Assembly (NCBI GenBank): GCA_025642065.1
Contig: JAODUP010000011.1
Coordinates: forward strand, 1,041,001-1,105,000
DNA length: 64,000 nt
Reading direction: 5' to 3'
Origin: Paralvinella palmiformis
Lineage: Eukaryota; Annelida; Polychaeta; Terebellida; Alvinellidae
In this document: positions 11,011 to 22,424 of the stretch, in pieces
Layout of the letters: every line of letters starts with the position of its first letter
Numbering within the stretch: the first letter of the stretch is position 1
Notes under the pieces: model-generated
Database searches by the model: none
Told to the model about the DNA's origin: nothing
What the model saw: the letters and a program-made list of their open reading frames with translations, nothing else
Made by a program: the position numbers and the translations under genes

Positions 11011-12378
11011 ACGCTGACACAGCAAAATCTTAGTGGGCATGACTTGCACATCAACATTATCATACTCAACATTTACATTGATGCCAAAAACATACAACAT
11101 GAACATCTATCACATACACACACCTACAGATCATTGATCAACTCTCATAAACACTATTCATACGTCTCATATCATTCATCATGCATAAATGTCATCCATG
11201 ACTTCATGTTTCTTCTTCGGTGAATGTTATTGCTGCTCGTGTTGGACTCTGTTAACGGCATATCACCATTCATCACTGTTGTCTTTCATAAATCATCCAC
11301 ATCTGTGTGTTCATCTTGGTCACAAATATGAAGTATTTTCATGGATTTATACATGTTGATGTACATGAGGGAATGAATGCATAAATCAGGGTTTCAATTG
11401 TGAAGTGAAAAAGTGGCTGTATTGTTTATTCTCATTGCAGCAGGTCTTTGATTTGTCGTTTGCTTCTTCGGATCACGGCATTAGTTAAATTTCCGTTAAC
11501 ACATTTTTGATATGATAACATAATTGATCTACATATAGTAATATCTGTTGTTCTTCCCAAAACATTTAAAATTGGATTAATTTCACCAGATTCACAACAT
11601 GATATGGAAATACAAATCATTGTTCTATGTCCTAGCCACTTGTTTTTGCACAACAATTAAATTAATCATTAATTGGTGTGATACTGTTGATAACGTCCAG
11701 TTGAATAGTATCGGTTTCAAGGTGTTAAATCCTTCGTAGACTAGTTCATTTTATACTGTCAACTAGTTATATCTCCTACCTTGAAGATGTCTAGTTCGAT
11801 GAGCTTTTAACTGTGATGTGTCTTACATTGTCAGTTTTACTAGTCACTTGTGAAACTATTCATTACTCAGCAGCTATGATGCTCATAAGTGACTAATAAG
11901 TTACAAAATTGTCGCACACCGAACTGCCATTGTTGTGCCCGATGGATAGAGAGATGGCAATCAGTGGCCACAGCTGGTGGCTACACATTCGTTAGCCAGT
12001 TTCGTGTCGAGTCCGTTTCTCTTCCTGTCACCATCCCAACAGTATGGATGTACCATTTCCGCTCAGATTTTTGGTTTTCCTGTAAGGCATACTCTCCTAG
12101 ATCTGTGTAATTCTATTGACATCAAGATGTGTGTAGTCTTCCTCCATAGAACAAAAGGCTTATCGAGATTACTGAAGGCGATGTTGAAGTCTCCACTCTT
12201 TATAGCTGTCATTAGTGTGGGTAGAATATTATTTCAGTTAGTGATGCATTCACCTTATTCTCTTGTGTGAAGGTGGACTTAAGTGATGTGAATTAGTGAG
12301 TAGAAAGCGTATCACTTCATCAGATCATGACTGATTGCTTTAGTGCTGTTTTATGGTGCTACGAGAATATATGAACTT

Positions 12379-12405
12379 TGTGTGTGTGTGTGTGTGTGTG
12401 TGTGT
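12379..12405. repeat. (GT)n microsatellite
   Basis: About 13 GT units in the intergenic region. Confidence 0.95.
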
Positions 12406-14286
12406 CACCTATTCAGTGATAAGTTTAGCTTCGTACAACTGACAATTCCTCTCTGAAAACTGTATTGGTGACGCATTCCTTGATGTATCTGATAATAATA
12501 TTGGAAATGATAATAATAATCAGATGCCCACTGGATACCAATGCTACCTTATCTAACAATGGCTAAAGCTTTAATAGTCAGCATCAGAGAGTTTTGTAAA
12601 TGTCAAATTGAGGTCAATTTATGTTTTGCCCATTCTTATTTTGCCTACTTTTGGAAACGGATGTATTTTTATAAAGTAAATATTTGACTATCCAAATGAA
12701 CAGAACTTTTTTGATTATCTATGTGGTAACATTATATACCATAGCGAAATTGTTAGTTTTGGGGGGACAGCGACAGCCTTACGAGTCGTGTCCTTTTTAG
12801 TGAGGCTACAGTATTTAGAATGTGCCAGGTTTCTGATTCGGAGAAATTATTGTTAAAACCTCGTATCATCATTGATAGTGTGTGCGTGTGTCGTGAGTGT
12901 ACAGACGAGGTTCATCATTCTCCTAGCAACTGAGTGAAAGGAAACATCCTGTAGTGAGTGCTTCTGTCATCGTCCATTAATGCTTAGCTTCACGCAAACA
13001 CCAACACCTCTCTATACAGGCAACATCGGCCTACACGAATCAAGCTACACAACATTTGCAAACTCCCAACAGTTACATCGTCCGAAAACGTGACCGACAC
13101 ATTACTGAAATCATCTGTACACAAAACGGGACAGAAGACGATATCGTCAGTTGTACAAAGCCGACAACTATTCGCTACAACAGTCGCAGACAAAAATATG
13201 AACTGTTCCTGTTGGATATTTACTATGACTATGTGTGATTTATTAACAAAATAAAATGTTACCTTGGTCGTCTCGTCGTTCAGTCTGAAGATGTTTGTAT
13301 GTACCATGTTAACACCTTTGTGTACACTTGTATGCGTGAACTACAGGGTCAGTTATATCGAAAGTCTGGGTATGTAGGCTACCAACTATTTGTTACCCTT
13401 GAAGATCGACCAGCTAAAGTATAATTAGCTTGTTAGAGACTGGTAATTGGACGTCAGCTGTACGACCATTAACATAGTGATAAGTAATCCGGCGATAAAT
13501 TTGGCGACACTCGGATTGAGGGTCACGGGCTTGATTCCAGTTCGAAACCTTTAGATTAATATTTGGTTGTAAATATCGTAGATAGATAGCAACATTAAAC
13601 GTGACCATTGCCTCACCTACGACGTGCAAGAGTAGGGATCTCGTTTCAGAGGTCATATTTGGCAATTCCATGCACTTGATCATATATTTCAGTGTCTGTT
13701 TTATATTATTGGCACCTGGTGTTCTGATACAACTTTGATCGTGACTTACTGAAGGTGAAATATTCTCATTGAACATGACCTAGATTAATAGGTATAGCAA
13801 TTAAATCATTAAAAAAATAACTGATTTGAATACCCAGATAGCACAACAAGGTAGGACCGACCTCGCGTTTAGCCGGCAAGGTTGTAGACTGTTTGCCAGT
13901 GTCGGACCGACGTTGGCTAATATGAGGTCCCCCTCACGTAGGTGGAATAGGTTAGAATGAAAAGCGACCTTCACCTTTTGTCGGCCGAAAAGAATTAAGA
14001 TAGTTGAGCATTTCTCGTTCATCTTTTCGAATATCAAGAATAGTATGTACCATTATCACTAAAACATAACAAACCAACCGGATGTTGCCACCTTATGCGA
14101 TGCTCATGCTCGGTTCTTAGAATTTGATTGTCTTTAGAGAGCCTTTGTCAACATATAAGGATTCTAGCTTCCGTACCACAATAGGTAGTAAGTAACCTAT
14201 GCTGCAAACCTCTGTGTCTAGAATATAAAGCCTGTATTAACTACACAAGTTGGAGGTTCTATTCCTTCAGTTACATCTCAGCTAGA

Positions 14287-14446
14287 CTTAACAAAAACCA
14301 GTCGCTCACTCATCTAGACAGCATTGTTCAAGCTGATGGCAACTTTGGCTTTTCTAAGGCATTTGACGAGGTTCCTATATGTAACAGACTGCTATACGAA
14401 AATTGGAACATTATGATGTCAGAGCTACTGTACGTGCATCTTCAGT
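14287..14446 (+). pseudogene. Decayed LINE reverse transcriptase fragment
   Basis: One frame reads LNKNQSLTHLDSIVQADGN, then FGFSKAFDEVPICNRLLYEN. This matches the reverse-transcriptase block LDFSKAFDKVPH.RLLYKL that holds the first catalytic-domain signature of non-LTR retrotransposons. Surrounding sequence is too decayed to extend. An old 5'- and 3'-truncated copy. Confidence 0.7.
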
Positions 14447-16399
14447 AAAAATCTTAGTTGCCAGATAGCACGTATAGAGACAGCATATAGTGTTTAAAAA
14501 TGGAAAACAATCTGGGACGACCCGAGTACGGTGTTGGACCGAATAATACTGTGCTCGCTGGGCTTCGATCCAGATCTATATCTGCCAGATAAGAGTGAGA
14601 TAATCTCACTGAGGTTCAGCAGTTATAACTCCTAATCGATTGCCTTCAGTATCAGAATAACCACAAACGGTGAACTTGACCAAACAATCGGATTTTAACC
14701 ACATACAGGATGGAATCAAGTTTGACTTTAAGTGCCAACTATATCTGCTTAATTCGGAAACGAACGCCAAAGACCCCAAATCCGTTATCATGACCCGATA
14801 TTGATAGGTTTGGCTATAATTAGCTACGACCAAATTTCTGAATATATCGAGATAATCCTGGAAGAAAGACGTGTATACCGGATCGATCGCATCAAAGCTA
14901 AGGTGGTGTCCCTTTTACCTGCCGTGATATATATATAAAGAATAAACCTAAAATGGAAAAGTAAAATATTAGTATACAGTATGAATAGTATATGAATAAT
15001 ATAAGCATAAATCAGAATATGTGTGCGTAATTTGTTCATACTATAAGTATAACACAGTACGTACAATTAAAGTATACACGATTCAAATGCATAATTACAA
15101 CATAACAGTCAAAACAACTGCTAAGTGGATATTAACATAAATATTTTAGAAGTTTATTAGTATCACTTATTCGGATGTTAATTAGCATTCAACAAACCAT
15201 CTCTCATAAAAAAACACAACATTTCATTCAAATATAATTGATCAATTAATTACTGATAATATCTATATTTACAGTTTAACTTTTTTTCAATCCATTGAAC
15301 GAACCTTCAAAAAATAATTCAATCATTATTCGAGCGATAAAGTATAAAAACCTTCTATTCGATTGAACAGTTGACTTGTAATATTCACATGTCTTAGCAG
15401 ATAAGTATACAATCTTTTTCTTACTTTTCAGTGTACATATCTATAGAGATGTTCTTATAAAAGTCTGATTAGGCAAATTCCATATACAATTAACAGATTT
15501 TCGGCAAGCATGTACACAACGAAGAAATATAATTAATAATGGAATAGGTATGGCAGATCGAGAGCTTTTTAATATCGCTACTATATATATTTTACCAGGT
15601 TTAGACATAATGTGATATTTTGTTCTTGTGCAAGTAGAGTTCACGTGTACCAATATAGTTTTATTAATAGCTTTAAGATTAGCATGCATATACTAGCATC
15701 ACCTTAACAGGTCCAAAATGTTGAAAGCCTCGCACCCTGACAACATTTTATGAACAGTCTGACAATTAAAATGATGCTATGAGGCATTAATCATCAGTAC
15801 ATCCAACACTACCCCTCTATACACATTTCTTATATAGCATATGACACATACAACATGTATTGGCCAGTCATAATTAATCGCTCAAGTATATATATATATG
15901 TTAAGTTTCAGAAATGCTAAAACGGTAGATTTATACTGTTTTGTGGGAGTATAGTTCTTAATAGATCTATATCTAATAGTGCCAGGCCATTAACAAAAAC
16001 AATAATTAAGTTATAAAGGGGATTCGCCATGTAGCTTGGAGGATGGATATTTTTATGTCATAGGAGATACAACGATATAATTGCCATTCATTGTCGATTT
16101 TGCTAATAATGAATTAGCGCCAATATCTGAAGTTTGTATTTGACACAAATAAGATATAAATGGAATCCTGGCCTTCATAGATAGTCAGCTGTGTTGGCAT
16201 TGATTTGTTTGCCGCAAAAGGTATTAAGTGGTGTGTGTTTTTCCAAGTTATAACACATGTCATGTGTATTTAAATAATTTAAGTTTGATACATGAGGGTT
16301 AGAGTACGGAATTAAAGGCTAGACAGTAGACTCTAATGACTAATCATGGCGAATGCCTGTCGCCAGTGTCGAGTATTCCGGTCTTTACTAATTTTGTAG

Positions 16400-16640
16400 T
16401 TTTTTGTTATACAGTTTATGGTGTCATGTACATGTCGTCTTTCCAGTGCTTGTCGAGTCTAGACTTAAAATAATCTAGGGTAGTGGCTCTGAATGTGAAG
16501 ACAACATGAGTCATCTGTCATGATGATGATCTCATAATCGATAATGAGTTCCAGTTCTGAACCATTCGCTGCCCAGTTCGGTCCAGTTATTCTCTGAAGA
16601 GGAATTTCTATAGACCTTTTTGTCATCAGCAAATATTTGT
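16400..16640 (-). pseudogene. LINE C-terminal fragment (tail of reverse transcriptase ORF)
   Basis: On the minus strand, after frame changes, the sequence gives ATTLDYFKSRLDKHWKDDM. This is the conserved end of CR1/jockey-like pol proteins (usual pattern: ...NTFKNRLDKHW). Upstream, NNWTEL and similar pieces correspond to the usual NDWNSLP motif. Broken by several frameshifts. Confidence 0.65.
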
Positions 16641-16848
16641 GGTATATTAGGGTGACTGGCCGCCATGGTCAAGTGATTAGACTCTAGATTAGTGACTGTA
16701 TTTGCTTGTGTCTCAACTTGATGTTCTATCTAATATACAAAGTGGTTAAGTATCCGAGCATCGGAACCCTGTACCTCAGCATTATAGGTCTGACCATTCA
16801 ATGTGCATGCACCAATTATTCCTCGTTGGCTATTACTTCCGCTCAAAT

Positions 16849-16971
16849 ATGGCGGATGAGCACGTAGTATTTATATTTGGGTTGAAAGTAGAAGGTGCTT
16901 TTGATAGTTTTGAAGAGGTACAAACAAAAATCAAAATAGAAGATAGAACAGCAGTGCGACTTTACAAATAA
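16849..16971 (+). CDS. Short ORF (40 aa), possible N-terminus of a ZSWIM3-like protein or relic
   Basis: The 40-codon frame begins MADEHVVFIFGLKVEGAFDS and continues FEEVQTKIKIEDRTAVRLYK before TAA. The second half resembles the start of ZSWIM3/FAR1-like domains, which open with an F.SF.EL...I...E....V.LY pattern. This is weak, pattern-level similarity from memory. The ATG sits in ACTTCCGCTCAAATATGGCGG, an ETS-like site followed by a YY1-like ATGGCGG start context seen at many housekeeping promoters. No continuing exon was found, so it may be a relic of a transposase-derived gene. Confidence 0.3.
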   Translation: MADEHVVFIFGLKVEGAFDSFEEVQTKIKIEDRTAVRLYK

Positions 16972-17357
16972 TCGGGGTTTCCACATGTTCTAGAAAACCT
17001 GGAATATAACAGATTCATTTTCCAGATCCTGGAAATGTCCTTGAATTTGACAAAATCTGAAAATCTCCCAGAAAAAATACTGCCTTTGAAAAAAAAACTT
17101 AAATAGTTTAATAGTATACCTGTAGAAAATAATATTTCTCTGGCTGCGGGAACCATAAAATAATGCCTTTCTTATAAATGTCAGACTTTCTTTTTAATAT
17201 GATTAGAATGTCTATTAATAGATTTAATCTAATATCTTTATTAATACACTAATAGCAGTAATTACAACTAAGTTCCCATCATTAACACTGAAGCAAGCAG
17301 ATGAAAAACTAAAAATGATCATGAAATTGCTCATATTTATAATAACATTGATGAACA

Positions 17358-17520
17358 TGGTTCCGATGCTGAATGGTTGGATCTTTATCACCAACAAACA
17401 TGATTCCGATGCTCGGCTCGCTGCCCTGCATCAGAGTACTGGAAACAATCAAACTTGGCGCACACGCATAGGGTGCTCAGACCTTTATCATCAACGAACT
17501 CGATTCCGATGCTCGGATAT
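17358..17520 (+). repeat. Imperfect direct repeat around ATTCCGATGCTCGG
   Basis: GATCTTTATCACCAACAAACATGATTCCGATGCTCGG near 17380 recurs as GACCTTTATCATCAACGAACTCGATTCCGATGCTCGG near 17480, about 100 bp apart. A partial third copy (GGTTCCGATGCTGA) precedes them. Each copy is given for comparison only; no function inferred. Confidence 0.7.
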
Positions 17521-18337
17521 GTAACAACAGCCTCTAATTTATGGAGATTATAGAACAGGTTGGTGGTGGAGATTAAGAGTGTTATGTCTCTAAAAGTTTA
17601 AATCTCTTCTAAAACTTCACCAAATTATGTTGATCATTTAGATTTCTCATCAGGTTTTATATATATCTTATTGTGGTGTCACTGTAGAATGTTTTTAATG
17701 ATCTATTTTAACATCACTAAATGATGATGCAATTACTGGGAAAATTTGTGAAATAAACAGTTGTGAATACATTGACTCATTCAATAGTTACATAACAATA
17801 CAAGGTAACCCGAAAAAACATTTTCATTGATAGAGTACCAACAATAAATAGTAAGTTACTATAGATTAATCACTTAAATAAGATACAGATTTCCAGCGCT
17901 GACATTGCCTAATTAAATGTAACATGAGTATGGTCTTAAGCATCGTCATTATCAGCCCATGTTTGTTTTCTTTAAGAATAGGTCATTCACTTGTGGTGGT
18001 CATCCTGTAGGCCTTAACATTGCTAGTTTGAATCTGTAGTATATTGTCAGCACTTTACTAGACTTTCTCAATAAATTCCTGTTTGCATCAAGGGTATATG
18101 ATGCTAAATCTGACACTAAAAAGGAATAAAATGCCTTCCCTTAACATACAATTACCCAAAAAATATACTACATATATTCTTAACATCTGTTGACCTGTGC
18201 ACCATGTACTGGCAATAGATAAATATATTCCCTAATTTCATATAGCATTGTTACAGCAATATATAATTCCAATGGTAAGTAATTAAAACGTTAACATTTA
18301 AATATGAAAAGAAACTCTATGTTTATGAAAAATGAAC

Positions 18338-19262
18338 TACTGTAGGTCCCGGCCATTAAGCCAAGACGTTGTGTCAACATTTTGACCCTTATTTTGGGGG
18401 GGGGGTTGACTTAATGGCCTGTGCTGTTTCAGTGCCAAGAAATCCAGTCATTGAGAGAAATTTTTTCATTGTGTCTAGATGCTAGTGACCTAGGTCCTAG
18501 TCTAGTTTTAGATGCAAACGGACATCAATCGTTATTTTCATTTAAGCTCATGCAGTCATGGAGTGAAAATAGAAATGAAACAAGTTGATGATAATTATAC
18601 ATGGCTTTATAATGAAAATCAATATTTATATGTAGAATTATCTGATTTTTGTAATTATGGATAAACGTTGTTTGACTCAGTAGCGCATTTCAGGAATGCA
18701 GCGCCGGTAACAAGACAACTCGTACCCAAGACATCCCGTACCCAAGAGTGTCGTATCTCATTCGTTTGGTGGCATAGACATTAGGGTGGCCCCATATATA
18801 TATTTTGTATAGGCATATTTATATTAATAACGGGATAATTACTGATTAATTAATTTATTTTCAATAGAGAGTTATAGTTACTAACTGACCTCATATACCG
18901 GTAATTTACAATTACATTGTCTTAGTTATTGCCGCGTTAGTGACGTACTATCAAAGGCTCAGTAGTATTTGACTTTATATATGGTTCATTGAATGTTTAA
19001 TCACGCCGTTAATTTAAGTTTGAGGTCATGTATGCGCTAACAGTTTGCGTAAACGATGGTTATAATTTGCCTTGATCTATTGACAGTATACAAAACACAT
19101 TGGTATGAATAACGAATTATGAAAACAAAATTATTACCTGAACTGGAAATACTTCACGGAAAAGTTCAGATTTTTAGGTCGGCTTATTGGACAGTAACAC
19201 CATAAATCAGGATATTTTAGGCCTAAAAACCGTCCTCGGCTTAATGGCCGGGACCTACGGTA
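18338..19262. mobile_element. TA-flanked inverted-repeat element, about 0.92 kb
   Basis: The left end CTGTAGGTCCCGGCCATTAAG (18340) mirrors the right end CTTAATGGCCGGGACCTACGG (to 19260), with TA on both sides. A run of about 10 G and an internal near-copy of the end (TTGACTTAATGGCC) lie just inside. No transposase frame was found, so it is a non-autonomous Tc1/mariner/pogo-type element. Confidence 0.85.
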
Positions 19263-19537
19263 TACAATTAGTAAACATGAACTACATGTTTATCTGACAT
19301 ATATCACCTGATTATAAAACCCTGTGAACATTATTAAACACATACCTATTAGAAACATAATCATATTAAAATAACTTATGACCTGTGGCTATAATCTGTG
19401 ATTGGTGATTAGTGACACCCAGCTAATAATAATGGTTGTAACTGACACATTCGCCGTGTGTTTGATATCCAATATGGAATAGTTATAGACTAAATAATGG
19501 AATCAGCACATACAGAATAGATCACACAAAAAGCCCC

Positions 19538-19606
19538 ACAACAATGGTGATTGTCAGTACACAACAATGGTGACTGCCAGTATACAACAATGATGACTGC
19601 CAGTAC
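19538..19606. repeat. Three tandem copies of a 23-bp unit
   Basis: Units start at 19538, 19561 and 19584, consensus ACAACAATGGTGACTGCCAGTAC, with one to three differences each. Confidence 0.9.
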
Positions 19607-20431
19607 ACAATGCCTCACTGACACTGGGCGTTGCCAAAATAGTAGTTACTACTGTGCATCTAAGAATATGTGTAACTTGACTAACATGACTAACCTGAAT
19701 TTTGTGACATTGTTCTTGTGTATGTTGTAAGAGTTGACTAAAGGAAGTTAACACTAAATGTCCTTTTTGTGTTACTGAACCATAATCACTTCATATATCC
19801 AAACTGTTTTATGTTGAGATGTGATGAGTGTATTTACTCACAAAACCAGTTATTTACTTTAGAACATACTTAAAATAAGCATGTTTATATTTGTATGTAA
19901 TTTTTTATTTATCAATTTATAGTCATTTTTATACTATAATTTAACTGAGTTATAGAATGATTGTGTAAACTGCACATATACCATCTACCAGTGACTACAA
20001 CTTACTGGAATGTTTTTTTAAAGCTGAAACAAATTGACTCCAGTAGAACAAGCATTCCTCTTTTAAACGATCAAGCTGAGTACACATCAGGTAAATAACT
20101 CTTCTAAGTGAGATTTCCATCATTATAATTAATGACTATTTTTTATTAAGCGTTGTCTTACTATAAAATAATTATTACTCATGTAAAAAATGGTGTTTGA
20201 CAGTATTGCAGTAGAGATATTTACCAATATGTATGTGATTATTTACTTATATTTAAAAATTAGTATTTAAGATATATATTTGTTTTGTTAATCTATTTAC
20301 TTTATAGTAAAATGTCTTTAAGACAAATGATATGAGTCGTTGATTCTCCTTTTCACCATAGTGCCAATTTGGCTGTATGAAATGTTATATGATGTTAATT
20401 ATAATGTATTATATGATATTGTGTTACAGTT

Positions 20432-22385
20432 ATGGAAGAAGATAGTTATTCTATGACACCACCAAATTCACCAATCTTACAAGCTGGTTTATTTGAAGTT
20501 AATAGGATAGACCATGATAATGATGTACTGCAAGGTATTGTTTATAAATTAGCTTAATCCTATTTTGTGTGTGTTCATTGTTCTAAATTATTCAACTGAA
20601 TTAGATATTTAATTTGTTTGTTCCATTATATATATATAAATAACAATTAATTTTCACCAAACTGTTATTTTGAGCTCATAAACATGCAGTCTTTATGTAA
20701 TAATACTTGATAGTCACACGCTGTTACCTACCAGTACCTCCAGATGTGCTGTGAAACAATGAATTAATAACACTTGCCAACTGAAGTTACAAGCAGGTGT
20801 GTTTGTGTGAGCAATAGTTGAAACAAAATCACCACATCTCTGCCTACTAGTCTTATTCAATAAATTATGATTAATTTTCACCAAACCATTATTTGCATCT
20901 CACAAACATGCCAGTCTGTATGTAATATAATACTTGATAGTCATGCATTGTTAACTACCAGTACCTCCAGATGATTAGCGATAATATCAAAATCACTGTT
21001 CACATTGCAAACCCTGCTCGCCACTTGCTGTGAAACAATTAATTAGTAACACTTGCCACTTGAACGGAGTCTACAATCAAGTGTATTTGGTGTGACAAGT
21101 TTGTTTATTTATATTAGTTATAACATCAAAGCAAAATATGTGTGTGTCTCTCTCTGTGTGTGTATGTGTGTGTCACTGGCAGTGAAGAAATTGATATTCA
21201 CAATGCACTTGCTGACCCCATGAATGACTGGGTCAACTTTTTTACGAATGATGATAATGATTATGATTTTGAGGGATTTTAAGCCAATACTTGACCTCGA
21301 CTTATACGGTGAGCATATGCCTGAGGAAAGAATTACAGGGTCAAAAATTGGCCTTGACTTATCTGCCTGGTTGACTTTTATGTGAGTATATACAGTAGGC
21401 TCTTTTCTGAGGAGCTGCACCCTACCCTTATTTTGATGCATCCTGTGCTTTTTATATTACATCCTGTCTCTGTTTTGGGCTCCCTGCTGGGTTTTGGGTG
21501 TATGGTACACATGACTACATTTCCCCTGAACACCAACAAGTTACTGAGCTAGTTGTAACTAATAATTCTTATACTACAACAAGCTCCATTTCATGGATTT
21601 TAACTAAATGTCAAAGTTAACTGATTTCACTGATATACCCTTAAAGTTGTCTTAAAAGAATCCTCCAGATGCCAACTACAGTCTATCCTTTTCAAAACCT
21701 AGGTGGAGCAGGGTGTGTCTAATTTGTAAATATATAGTATCTAATGTATCCGAATTTTAGATGAAACAATTCTCATGCTCAGATTAAAAAAGAGATATTC
21801 TGTATTTTTCCCTTATTTCAGAACCATTTGAATCATCTGCTTTGTTACTTTGTTGCCAGGGAGAGCCACCAGGCTGCAGTAGTACCAATTCTAATAGTCT
21901 ACTGCATCAGGGAGTTGTACAAAGGTTACTAGATGTATAACTCTGTGAATGTATAAAATTGTCTCACTGATATACAACTGGACACATAGAATATTTAGTG
22001 AAACAACACAAACACATTGTTACTCTAAAAGTTAATATTTAATACCATATATGTTTTGTTATATGATATGTATCTTATTTTCAACTATAGGCTTTGTATA
22101 CCTGGTACAGATAAGACAGAGATGAATGGACACCTGATAACATTATTTGGTCATCAGTTTGATTTTGATACAGCTCTTTTAGAGCAAAGAGGTTTACTTT
22201 TCACATTAGCAAGGTTTGTTCTCAGAAACCTGGTGTATCAGATTCTTAAATTTTGTAATAATAATCATGAGAACAATTAGAATATTTTTTCAAATGTGAT
22301 TTTTGGTAGTGTGGATATTTTCATGGAATGAGGCTGTTTCAGTCTTGTGATATTTTTGTTACAGTGTGTGTGTGTGTGTGTGTGT

Positions 22386-22424
<39 letters not shown>

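Larger units (their letters stand above)
9348..20429. other. Intergenic 11 kb between importin-alpha and MMS22L
   Basis: No multi-exon gene recognised. It includes the importin 3' UTR (end undetermined; an AATAAA at 9363-9368 seems too close to the stop to be the only signal), a minisatellite, LINE pieces, a TA-flanked element and simple repeats listed separately. The stretches 11230-12980 and 15060-16390 show nothing beyond AT-rich sequence and a (GT)n tract. An open stretch at 13000-13250 on both strands lacks family signatures. Confidence 0.6.

Noticed and set aside
10681..11223. Overlapping 150- and 141-codon frames on both strands
   Set aside because: By-product of the degenerate minisatellite; no splice or start evidence.
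11889..12270. Two overlapping 73- and 97-codon frames
   Set aside because: No motif, no splice context, and different frames overlap; probably chance.
12990..13307. 105-codon minus frame and 60-codon plus frame
   Set aside because: Neither shows family motifs or plausible splice partners; an open but unassignable stretch.
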